Below, piece after piece: positions 1 through 5,752 of a DNA stretch of 6,973 nucleotides (its first letter is position 1; every line of letters starts with the position of its first letter). This DNA is from Prevotellaceae bacterium. Lineage in GTDB: Bacteria > Bacteroidota > Bacteroidia > Bacteroidales > Paludibacteraceae. The notes below the pieces were generated by a model. That model worked only from the letters and a program-made list of their open reading frames with translations. It was not told the DNA's origin and searched no databases. The stretch covers positions 1-6,973 of the forward strand of contig JAIRTG010000011.1 of NCBI GenBank assembly GCA_031255055.1, written 5' to 3'. The position numbers and the translations under genes are program-made.

Positions 1-71
1 TGAATCAACTGAATGTCAACTTCAAATTCTTCTGCAAGTATCGTTCTTATTTTATCGATAAAATCGGTCAT
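1..71 (-). CDS. acyl carrier protein, N-terminal part only (cut by window edge)
   Basis: An ATG at 71-69 on the minus strand opens a frame that stays open to the window edge. It gives 23 residues beginning MTDFIDKIRTILAEEF and continuing with an acidic, hydrophobic pattern. This matches helix 1 of acyl carrier proteins, whose usual opening is a short amphipathic helix of the form xxIxxKIxxIIxEEFxV. The phosphopantetheine-binding DSL serine would lie around residue 35-40, outside the window, so the key residue cannot be checked. The start lies 21 nt after the ketosynthase stop on the same strand, which implies co-transcription and suggests this ACP carries the chain extended by that ketosynthase. 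Cluster-type ACPs of flexirubin/aryl polyene loci are the likely relatives; that assignment is inferred from context. A housekeeping AcpP is less likely beside an aromatic ammonia lyase. Confidence 0.72.
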   Translation of the reverse strand, partial: MTDFIDKIRTILAEEFEVDIQLI

Positions 72-92
72 CTATTAATGTGGTGTGAAGTA

Positions 93-1316
93 TTATGGTT
101 TAAATTTTTTGATAATCAAAGTTGAGTTTGTACCTCCGAATCCGAACGAGTTGGACAAAAACGTGTCGAATGTCATGTCGAGTCGTCGATTCGGGATATT
201 CAAGAAAGCGGATGCTTCGTCCGGTTCTTCAAAGTTAATATTCGGAGCGATAAAATTATGTTTCATCATCAGCATCGAATAAATCACTTCGCTTGTTCCT
301 GCCATCCACATTTCGTGTCCGGTCATCGATTTGGTGGAAGTGACAAAAGGTTTGTATTCGCCGAAAATCTGTCGAATCGCTTTGGCTTCGTTCATGTCGC
401 CGACAGGTGTTGAAGTGGCGTGTGCGTTGATATATTTTATTTCATCTATCGGTATTTTTGCATTGTCGATAGCCATTTTTAGCGAGCGGGCGGGGCCGTC
501 AACGTTCGGTACGGAAATATGGTCGCCGTTCGACGAGAATCCGACGCCGACAATCTCGCCGAGAATAGTTGCACCGCGTCTCATTGCCGATTCGTAACTC
601 TCGACAACAATGCTTGCCGCGCCGCCGCTCGGTACCAGTCCGTCCCTATTTTTATCAAAAGGGCGCGATGCCGATTGAGGGTCGTCGTTGCGTTTTGAAA
701 ATGCCCCCAGACCATCGAAACTGCAAATGGAAAAAGGATTGACTTCTTGCGCTCCTCCGCATAAAATACATTCCTGCATACCTGATTGAATCAGGACGTA
801 TGCCATACTGATGGCGTGTGAACTGCTGGCACAGGCTCCCGAAATGGTAAAATTGATGCCTTTCAATTTGAAAATGACCGACAGATTCATTGTCACCGTC
901 GAGTTTAGAGATTGGAAGACCGAAGCGGCGCCTGTCATTTCTGTATTTTTCTTGTTTCTCAGCACATCGACCGCTTTGATTATGGGAAGCGTACTGCTGT
1001 CGTTGCCATAAAGAATACCGACCTCATTATTTTCAAGAAAGGCCTCATCAATTTTCGCATGTTTAAAAGCTTCGAGCGTTGCCATATACGCATATTCGCC
1101 CTGTTCTGCCAAAAAGTTACGTTTTTTTCTATCGAGAAGTTGTTTCAGGTTGGGACGTTCGATAACGCCGGTGAGAGATGACATAAAGCCTAATCCGGTA
1201 CGCTGAGCATCAATGCCGATTCCCGATTTCCCGTGATACAGGGAATCTTTTACCTCTTCCAGGTTCTTACCGATGCAAGAATAAATCCCCATTCCTGTTA
1301 TTACGATTCGTTTCAT
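93..1316 (-). CDS. FabB-like beta-ketoacyl-ACP synthase, probable aryl polyene/flexirubin cluster ketosynthase
   Basis: This 407-residue thiolase-fold condensing enzyme is predicted to perform decarboxylative Claisen condensation of malonyl-ACP with an acyl-ACP in the cytoplasm. The full catalytic set is present: nucleophile Cys162 in SGACASSSHA, His299 in NAHATSTPVGD, Lys329 in TKSMTGH and His334. The glycine-rich C-terminal SNSFGFGGTN is also intact. Length and the FIAPNINFEEPDE segment resemble FabB more than FabF. The Met at 1316 opens MKRIVITGMG, the standard start of this family. It lies downstream of an ammonia lyase and 21 nt upstream of an ACP on the same strand, which points to a dedicated ketosynthase of a flexirubin or aryl polyene pathway rather than housekeeping fatty acid synthesis. 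The 141-nt gap before it contains a candidate promoter, so it may head its own transcript. A role in primary fatty acid synthesis is the alternative. Confidence 0.9.
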   Translation of the reverse strand: MKRIVITGMGIYSCIGKNLEEVKDSLYHGKSGIGIDAQRTGLGFMSSLTGVIERPNLKQLLDRKKRNFLAEQGEYAYMATLEAFKHAKIDEAFLENNEVGILYGNDSSTLPIIKAVDVLRNKKNTEMTGAASVFQSLNSTVTMNLSVIFKLKGINFTISGACASSSHAISMAYVLIQSGMQECILCGGAQEVNPFSICSFDGLGAFSKRNDDPQSASRPFDKNRDGLVPSGGAASIVVESYESAMRRGATILGEIVGVGFSSNGDHISVPNVDGPARSLKMAIDNAKIPIDEIKYINAHATSTPVGDMNEAKAIRQIFGEYKPFVTSTKSMTGHEMWMAGTSEVIYSMLMMKHNFIAPNINFEEPDEASAFLNIPNRRLDMTFDTFLSNSFGFGGTNSTLIIKKFKP

Positions 1317-1393
1317 CAGCTTATTTTTTCCGTCAAACTAAAACCGGGTGATAGTTCATTAATCAATACGTGTGTGAATTGTTTCAAAGCATA

Positions 1394-1401
1394 CAAAGAT
1401 A
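1394..1401 (-). promoter_or_regulatory. candidate Bacteroidota -7 element for the ketosynthase/ACP transcript
   Basis: On the minus strand TATCTTTG at 1401-1394 fits the Bacteroidota -7 consensus TAnnTTTG exactly. The expected TTTG about 19 nt upstream is poor (CTGT at 1424-1421), so support rests on the -7 box and on its place in the 141-nt gap between the ammonia lyase stop and the ketosynthase start. It would leave an untranslated leader of roughly 70 nt. Confidence 0.4.
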
Positions 1402-1457
1402 TAATTTTAACCATAAAAAAACAGATGTCGGCCAAAATAATTACTTGGGAAAACGGC

Positions 1458-2987
1458 TTAAAACCTGTTTTCAATAGCTGTAGTTTTCAAATAGCCGGTC
1501 ATTTTTTCGATTTCTTTGTATTTCGGCGTATCCTTTATAAACAACGGTACGATGTTTCTTATGTCATCATATAACTTTTGCGACCTGCGGGATAGTTTAT
1601 CCCTTATTTTCAGACAATCGACAGCCTGTGCAAGTCCCATCGCGAAGACCGAAAGCACTTGGTATGAGTTGTCGATAACGGTTTTTGCCAATAATGCCGA
1701 ATTTGTCCCCATGCTCACGATGTCCTGATTATCGTTGTTGTTGGGTATGCTGTGGATGTACATCGGATGCGATAAGGTCTGACATTCGGCGGTGGTCGAT
1801 GTAGCTGTAAACTGCGCCGCCTGCAATCCGTAGTTCAATCCGGGCGTTCCCAGATTGGCAAAAGGAGGAAGGGTCTCGTTTATTTTATCGTGCAAAAGGT
1901 AATTCAACTGTCGTTCGGCGAGCATTGTCAGTTTTGTAATGGCTATTTTTAGTTTATCCATTTCAAACGACACATAATCGCCGTGGAAATTTCCTCCGTG
2001 ATAGACATTTTGTGTTTCTTCATCCACAACCGGATTGTCGCAGACGGAATTAAACTCATCGGTCAAAACCTTTTCGACGTTTACGATGGCATCGTACACA
2101 GGCCCTAAAATCTGCGGGATGCACCTCAACGAATAGTACGGCTGTACTTTGTGTTTCAATACTTTTTCATGGTGTTGTTGGTTATACAACGTACTTTCTC
2201 TTTTCTGCAGGGTGTCCGAACCTTCGCGCCAGATGCTCATCAGTTCGGCAATTTTCCGCTGTCCTTCGTGCCGTTTTAGTTTGTTCAAAACGGGCGACAT
2301 CAAGTCGTCGTAAGAGGAAAATACTTCGTTGATAAAAACCGAAAACGCGGTTGACCAGTACATCAGGCGTTGCGCGTAGTACAGATTCACGATACCGATG
2401 CCAGTCATAACCGATGTGCCGTTTGTGACCGCAAGGCCTTCGCGGATGTGCATGTCGATTGGACTGAGACTATTTTCTTTCAACACTTCGGCCGTTTCGC
2501 GTAGTTCGCCCTTATGAAAGACTTCGCCTTCGCCGATTAGCGCCAGCGCGATGTGTGCCAACTGAACCAGATCGCCGCTGGCGCCGACGCTTCCGTGTTC
2601 GGGTACAAATGGAATAATGTCGCGATTGATAAATGCTTTCAGTAACAGGATTAGTTCGGGATGAACGCCCGATTTTGCCTGCAACAGATTATTCAGGCGG
2701 ACAATCATCGAGGCTTTTACATAAACGGCATCTAAGGCTTTTCCCGCGCCGGTCGAATGACTCCGAATAATGTTGAATTGCAGTTCTCGCACAAACGAAT
2801 CGTCAATGCGATATTGCGCCATCGGCCCGAAACCGGTATTGACACCGTAAATGATTTTTTCGGCGGAAAATCTTTTCAGGAAATCATAATTTCCCCTTAT
2901 ATGTTGAAGGTGTTCATCTTTTACGTCCAACGGTTTTCCGTCGAACAGGATGGGATAAATTTCGCGCAGGGTTGTTTTTTCAATCAT
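1458..2987 (-). CDS. HAL/PAL/TAL-family aromatic amino acid ammonia lyase, probably tyrosine ammonia lyase
   Basis: This 509-residue enzyme of the MIO-dependent ammonia lyase family eliminates ammonia from an aromatic amino acid to give an aryl-acrylate. The MIO cofactor precursor Ala136-Ser137-Gly138 lies in HGSVGASGDL. The catalytic Tyr47 sits in YGVNTGFGP. Other family motifs are NGTSVMTG, YSLRCIPQILGP, the GGNFHGD loop and HSIPNNNDNQDIVSMG. The selectivity loop reads IIRSHSTG, with Ser76-His77. This pair occurs in histidine ammonia lyases but, as I recall it, also in the characterised Flavobacterium johnsoniae tyrosine ammonia lyase. The protein resembles that enzyme along its whole length, including MAQYRI and the C-terminal DIRNIVPLF. 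With a ketosynthase and ACP downstream and no hut genes visible, supply of 4-coumarate or cinnamate as a polyene primer is the best inference; histidine catabolism (HutH) is the alternative. It starts 81 nt after rplI. Confidence 0.9.
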   Translation of the reverse strand: MIEKTTLREIYPILFDGKPLDVKDEHLQHIRGNYDFLKRFSAEKIIYGVNTGFGPMAQYRIDDSFVRELQFNIIRSHSTGAGKALDAVYVKASMIVRLNNLLQAKSGVHPELILLLKAFINRDIIPFVPEHGSVGASGDLVQLAHIALALIGEGEVFHKGELRETAEVLKENSLSPIDMHIREGLAVTNGTSVMTGIGIVNLYYAQRLMYWSTAFSVFINEVFSSYDDLMSPVLNKLKRHEGQRKIAELMSIWREGSDTLQKRESTLYNQQHHEKVLKHKVQPYYSLRCIPQILGPVYDAIVNVEKVLTDEFNSVCDNPVVDEETQNVYHGGNFHGDYVSFEMDKLKIAITKLTMLAERQLNYLLHDKINETLPPFANLGTPGLNYGLQAAQFTATSTTAECQTLSHPMYIHSIPNNNDNQDIVSMGTNSALLAKTVIDNSYQVLSVFAMGLAQAVDCLKIRDKLSRRSQKLYDDIRNIVPLFIKDTPKYKEIEKMTGYLKTTAIENRF

Positions 2988-3014
2988 TTGTTTGTGCCGA
3001 TTTTCGATATAAAT

Positions 3015-3042
3015 AAAAAACCGGCATGATGAGACATGCCGG
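3015..3042 (-). terminator. intrinsic terminator after the rpsF-rpsR-rplI operon
   Basis: CCGGCATG (3021-3028) and CATGCCGG (3035-3042) form a perfect 8-bp stem with a 6-nt loop. On the minus strand the stem is followed at once by six T residues (3020-3015) and more A/T sequence. The plus strand side also has a T run (3046-3051), so the element could work both ways, but only minus-strand genes flank it. It lies 27 nt beyond the rplI stop and about 30 nt before the ammonia lyase start. Confidence 0.85.
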
Positions 3043-3068
3043 TCATTTTTTAAGGGAAGCTGATTTCG

Positions 3069-3512
3069 TTATTCCGAAACCACTTCAAAAGGAATTTCGA
3101 TGGTTACCTCTCTGTGCAGTTTCAATACCGCGATATAGGAACCAATTTCTTTTACGGTATCTTTCAACACGATCACGCGGCGGTCGACATTGAAGCCTGC
3201 TTTTTCAAATGCGTCTGCAATTTGAATAGGGCCGACGGCGCCGAAGATTTTACCTTTCGTGCTTGTTTTAGCACCGACAGTCAATGATACATCTTTCAGT
3301 TTATCTGCCAGTTCCAGTGCATCGTTTTTAATGCGTTCCAGTTTATGTGCGCGTTGTCGGTTGTCTTCTTCCAGCATTTTTTTGGCCGAAGATGTTGCCA
3401 AAACCGCTTTTTTTGTCGGAATTAAATAGTTGCGTCCGTAACCGTCTTTTACCGTTACAATGTCGCCTTTGAACCCTAAGTTCGCTACGTCTTCTTTTAA
3501 TATGATTTGCAT
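3069..3512 (-). CDS. rplI: 50S ribosomal protein L9 (bL9)
   Basis: This 147-residue protein matches bL9 from end to end at the usual family length. It binds 23S rRNA near the L1 stalk base and helps maintain reading-frame fidelity. The N-terminal rRNA-binding domain (about 1-45) has the hallmark LGFKGDIVTVKDGYGRNYLIP. A charged helical connector follows (about 45-75), and then the C-terminal domain with VGAKTSTKGKIFGAVGP and a terminal IEIPFEVVSE strand. It is the last gene of the rpsF-rpsR-rplI operon, 20 nt after rpsR, and is followed by a strong terminator. The Met at 3512 is fixed by a complete Shine-Dalgarno sequence eight nt upstream. Such a sequence is uncommon in this phylum. Confidence 0.98.
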   Translation of the reverse strand: MQIILKEDVANLGFKGDIVTVKDGYGRNYLIPTKKAVLATSSAKKMLEEDNRQRAHKLERIKNDALELADKLKDVSLTVGAKTSTKGKIFGAVGPIQIADAFEKAGFNVDRRVIVLKDTVKEIGSYIAVLKLHREVTIEIPFEVVSE

Positions 3513-3520
3513 AATAGAAT

Positions 3521-3527
3521 CCTCCTC
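3521..3527 (-). promoter_or_regulatory. strong Shine-Dalgarno site for rplI
   Basis: GAGGAGG on the minus strand (3527-3521) sits eight nt before the rplI ATG, in the 20-nt gap after rpsR. It is a near-perfect complement to the anti-Shine-Dalgarno sequence. Most Bacteroidota genes lack such a site, and the other starts outside this operon do not show one. Confidence 0.75.
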
Positions 3528-3532
3528 TTTTA

Positions 3533-3802
3533 TTATTTCAACATATCCGTTACATAAGGAAGCAGGGCGAGATGACGCGCTCTTTTTACGGCTTGGGCTA
3601 CTTTACGTTGAAATTTCAACGATGTACCTGTGAGACGACGGGGAAGAATTTTCCCTTGTTCGTTCAAGAATTTTTTCAAAAATTCGGGGTCTTTATAGTC
3701 GATGTACTTAATACCGCTTTTTTTGAAACGACAGTATTTTTTCTTTTTCGTATCGACTGCCGGCGGGGTTAAGTATCTTATATCTCCGTTGTTTGCTGCC
3801 AT
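3533..3802 (-). CDS. rpsR: 30S ribosomal protein S18 (bS18)
   Basis: This 89-residue protein is bS18, which pairs with bS6 on the platform of the small subunit and contacts the central domain of 16S rRNA. Family features are KKYCRFKKSGIKYIDYKD, the ILPRRLTGTSLKFQRK segment and the basic helix AVKRARHLALLPY. The N-terminal extension of about 20 residues (AANNGDIRYLTPPAVDTKK) is of the kind seen in Bacteroidota S18. The ATG at 3802 lies three nt past the rpsF stop, so the two genes are tightly linked and probably translationally coupled. An AAGGAG sequence within the last codons of rpsF precedes it. In this phylum bS18, bS6 and bS21 are reported to help hide the 3' end of 16S rRNA; whether this protein does so cannot be read from sequence alone. 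Confidence 0.98.
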   Translation of the reverse strand: MAANNGDIRYLTPPAVDTKKKKYCRFKKSGIKYIDYKDPEFLKKFLNEQGKILPRRLTGTSLKFQRKVAQAVKRARHLALLPYVTDMLK

Positions 3803-3805
3803 GTT

Positions 3806-4171
3806 TTAGTTCTCCTTTACTTCTTCTGTTGTTACTGTTTCTTTTGATTTATTGATTCTTTTCAGCGCATATTCGTATGCGTACTTATCCAACCGGAAGG
3901 TCAAGAAACGGAGCACCCGTTCATCGCGGCGGAATTGTGTTTCTAACTTTTCGACCATCGAAGGATCTGCGTCAAATTGGAGCAAAGTGTAAAATCCTGT
4001 CGATTTTTTTTGAATAGGGTATGCCAGTTTTTTCAATCCCCAGTTTTCTTCATTTACGATTGTCCCACCGTTGTCTGTCAGCACGGTTTTGAACTTCTCT
4101 ACCGTCTCCTTCATCTGGGCGTCAGACAAAACGGGAGTTAAAATGAAAACGGCTTCATAGTGATTTAACAT
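3806..4171 (-). CDS. rpsF: 30S ribosomal protein S6 (bS6)
   Basis: This 121-residue protein is bS6, the small-subunit platform protein that forms a heterodimer with bS18. It opens with MLNHYEAVFILTP and continues with WGLKKLAYPIQKKSTGFYTLLQF and the RRDERVLRFLTFRLDKYAYEYA segment, which are the standard signatures of the ferredoxin-like fold. The C-terminal tail (about 108-121) is charged and ends VKEN, as is common and variable in the family. It is the first gene of the operon. A consensus promoter lies about 50 nt upstream of the start, and the leader near the start has only a weak purine stretch (AAGGTAG) in place of a full Shine-Dalgarno site. Its stop lies three nt before rpsR. Confidence 0.98.
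   Translation of the reverse strand: MLNHYEAVFILTPVLSDAQMKETVEKFKTVLTDNGGTIVNEENWGLKKLAYPIQKKSTGFYTLLQFDADPSMVEKLETQFRRDERVLRFLTFRLDKYAYEYALKRINKSKETVTTEEVKEN
3812..3817 (-). promoter_or_regulatory. Shine-Dalgarno site for rpsR inside the rpsF 3' end
   Basis: AAGGAG on the minus strand (3817-3812) overlaps the Lys-Glu codons at the very end of rpsF. It sits nine nt before the rpsR ATG. Together with the three-nt spacing between the genes it supports the chosen start and coupled translation. Confidence 0.6.
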
Positions 4172-4221
4172 GTTGTTTTCTACCTTTTTAAAATTTATAT
4201 TTGTTTTTTACAAAGCGGGGG

Positions 4222-4252
4222 CAAAGATAATAAGAATAATTTAATCGGCAAA
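4222..4252 (-). promoter_or_regulatory. consensus Bacteroidota promoter for rpsF-rpsR-rplI
   Basis: On the minus strand TTTG (4252-4249) is followed by exactly 19 nt and then TATCTTTG (4229-4222). This is a perfect match to the Bacteroidota housekeeping sigma consensus TTTG-N19-TAnnTTTG. Transcription would begin near 4216, giving a leader of about 45 nt before the rpsF ATG. It is the best promoter in the window and the main independent support for the phylum assignment. Confidence 0.88.
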
Positions 4253-4280
4253 TCGGCCGTACGATTTCCTTGTGAGGGGA

Positions 4281-4790
4281 TTATAGCTGACGGTTGTTCC
4301 CGTTTTTTAGCGTCGATTGTTCCCATTCGAGTATTTTTTCTTTCAAATCCACTCCCCAGCGGTAACCTCCGAGGCTTCCGTCGATACGGATAACGCGGTG
4401 ACAGGGTATAAAAAGTGCAATAGGATTGGTGCCTATTGCATTTGCTACGGCACGTATCGATTTTGGCTTACCGATTTTAGCGGCAATTTCGGAATAAGCG
4501 GTTGTTGTTCCGAATGGTATTTCGCAAAGCGCTTTCCACACTTTCTGCTGAAATTCGGAGCCGTTCGGATGAAGCGACACCCTGCCGGTATTTGAAAGTA
4601 ATTCTTGCGTTATTTCGGTAGCTTTCAAATCGTCGCGTTCGGCTACTACTTTTCCGACTCTCCGGAAAATTTCTTCTACCGTCCGTTTTTCATCACAATA
4701 AAATCCTGCCGAAAATACCTTATCCTGCGAAAATGCAACCGTACACGCTCCGAACAGTGTGTCGGCAACCCCATAAATTATTTTTTCCAT
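4281..4790 (-). CDS. ogt: methylated-DNA--[protein]-cysteine S-methyltransferase (Ada-C/Ogt type)
   Basis: This suicide repair protein transfers the alkyl group from O6-alkylguanine (and O4-alkylthymine) in DNA to its own cysteine. With the start at 4790 it has 169 residues, the normal size for a single-domain enzyme. The acceptor Cys130 is in IPCHRV. The DNA-binding helix-turn-helix region includes FQQKVWKALCEIPFGTTTAYSEIA and RAVANAIGTNP, and the C-terminal GGYRWGVDLKEKILEWE completes the active-site fold. The N-terminal part (about 1-60) and the GYRWGV ending resemble the C-terminal half of E. coli Ada, but no AdaA zinc domain is present, so it should be a repair enzyme without Ada's regulatory half. 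The frame extends upstream to 4928, but those 46 residues are unlike the family. It is divergent from the deformylase gene; a poor candidate promoter (CAAA at 4855-4858, CGAAGGTA at 4825-4832 on the plus strand) may serve it. Confidence 0.93.
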   Translation of the reverse strand: MEKIIYGVADTLFGACTVAFSQDKVFSAGFYCDEKRTVEEIFRRVGKVVAERDDLKATEITQELLSNTGRVSLHPNGSEFQQKVWKALCEIPFGTTTAYSEIAAKIGKPKSIRAVANAIGTNPIALFIPCHRVIRIDGSLGGYRWGVDLKEKILEWEQSTLKNGNNRQL

Positions 4791-4905
4791 AAATTGTTTC
4801 TTGATTTCATTCGTAGATAGCCGCCGAAGGTACTCATTTTTTATGGTATATAAACAAAACAAAATGGAATTTCTTGTGAAAACGGTCGCAATGTACCACG
4901 CAAAA

Positions 4906-4935
4906 TTTCTTTCACATAAAAAATTCATACTTTTG
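4906..4935 (+). promoter_or_regulatory. candidate promoter for the deformylase/glycosyltransferase pair
   Basis: TACTTTTG at 4928-4935 matches the Bacteroidota -7 box TAnnTTTG. TTTC at 4906-4909 is one base off the -33 TTTG, with an 18-nt spacer. Transcription would begin about 30 nt before the deformylase ATG at 4973. It lies in the 182-nt gap between two divergent genes. Confidence 0.6.
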
Positions 4936-4972
4936 CAGGCGTTAAAAATACCAACACTAAAGCGGAAATGTT

Positions 4973-5656
4973 ATGAGAACGCTTTTTTTAAAACCGATTA
5001 TTCTTTTTATCTTTTTAGTATCTATGGTGGCCTGCAAACAAGCATTATTTACCGGCGCCGAACGTGATTTGATTCACAACGGTGGTGAAGAAGCTCCTTT
5101 CGACGTATTGACGATATTGAACGATGAGGATGTTGAAAAACTGAGGAATGTGAGTGAAGACATTCCGCTGCAATTTGACGACACGACCCTTCAATTGTTG
5201 CTGAAAAAACTGAGCATTACGCTCAAAGCAGCCAACGGAGTCGGCATTGCGGCGCCTCAAGTGGGCATCAACAAAAACATTTTTCTCTTCATCCGGTTAG
5301 ACTTGCCCGACGAACCGGTTATCACCGTCATCAATCCGAAGATAGTACGTCACCCTATAGAAACCGTTTGCTTTGAAGGCGATGGCTGCCTGTCCATACC
5401 CGGATTTAGCGGCAATTCCGTTCGATACCCTTGGGTGGAAGTGGAATATTATACCGAAAACGGCGAACCTGTCAGAGAACGACTGGAAGGATATAGCCGT
5501 CAGGATACTTTCTCTGCCGTTATTTTCCAACATGAATACGACCACCTGCAAGGCGTTTTGTTTACCGACAAACGCTGCGATGCACCCGATTCGGATGGCG
5601 AAAAGGACGATTTCGACAATCATTTCGATAGCGATTGTGAAGACGATGATTTTTAG
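4973..5656 (+). CDS. def: peptide deformylase with lipoprotein signal peptide and acidic C-terminal tail
   Basis: The core of this 227-residue protein is a peptide deformylase, the metalloenzyme that removes the N-formyl group from nascent proteins. Motif I is GVGIAAPQ (89-96), motif II is DGCLS with metal ligand Cys139, and motif III is HEYDH with ligands His187 and His191 and catalytic Glu188. Two parts are unusual. The N-terminus has Arg2 and Lys7, a hydrophobic run (about 8-20) and then VSMVAC, which reads as a lipoprotein signal with Cys21 lipidated and Lys22 at +2. No other Met lies downstream, so a shorter ATG start without the signal is impossible. The C-terminus (about 202-227) is half Asp/Glu. 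Motif II has Asp137 where EGCLS is usual. The enzyme is probably anchored in the cell envelope, where ribosome-bound substrate is absent, so its substrate is uncertain. It is likely an accessory copy beside a cytoplasmic Def encoded elsewhere. Confidence 0.9.
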   Translation: MRTLFLKPIILFIFLVSMVACKQALFTGAERDLIHNGGEEAPFDVLTILNDEDVEKLRNVSEDIPLQFDDTTLQLLLKKLSITLKAANGVGIAAPQVGINKNIFLFIRLDLPDEPVITVINPKIVRHPIETVCFEGDGCLSIPGFSGNSVRYPWVEVEYYTENGEPVRERLEGYSRQDTFSAVIFQHEYDHLQGVLFTDKRCDAPDSDGEKDDFDNHFDSDCEDDDF

Positions 5657-5752
5657 ATCGGAAAACGCCCCGAGATCAACCAGTTTTCGGTGTGCAACAA
5701 CCGGTGTGACAATCCGGCTATGAAATCATCCAAGCCGGTAAAACCGCAGGAC

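Noticed and set aside
85..1574. Plus-strand frames opposite the ketosynthase and the end of the ammonia lyase
   Set aside because: They lie antisense to strongly supported genes, have no recognisable motifs and read as shadow frames.
4172..4221. S6:S18-binding leader RNA in the rpsF 5' leader
   Set aside because: A CCG and a weak 5-bp A/T hairpin (4200-4214) are present, but the leader is only about 45 nt and I cannot build the conserved structure. Not supported.
4791..4928. 46-residue N-terminal extension of the alkyltransferase frame
   Set aside because: Residues before Met47 have no family resemblance, and the region holds the divergent intergenic DNA and promoter candidates. The start at 4790 gives the normal family length.
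5690..5752. Earlier in-frame starts (5690, 5720) for the glycosyltransferase
   Set aside because: The added residues are polar and unlike the family, whose N-terminus begins right at the first beta strand. No convincing ribosome binding site supports them, though they cannot be fully excluded.
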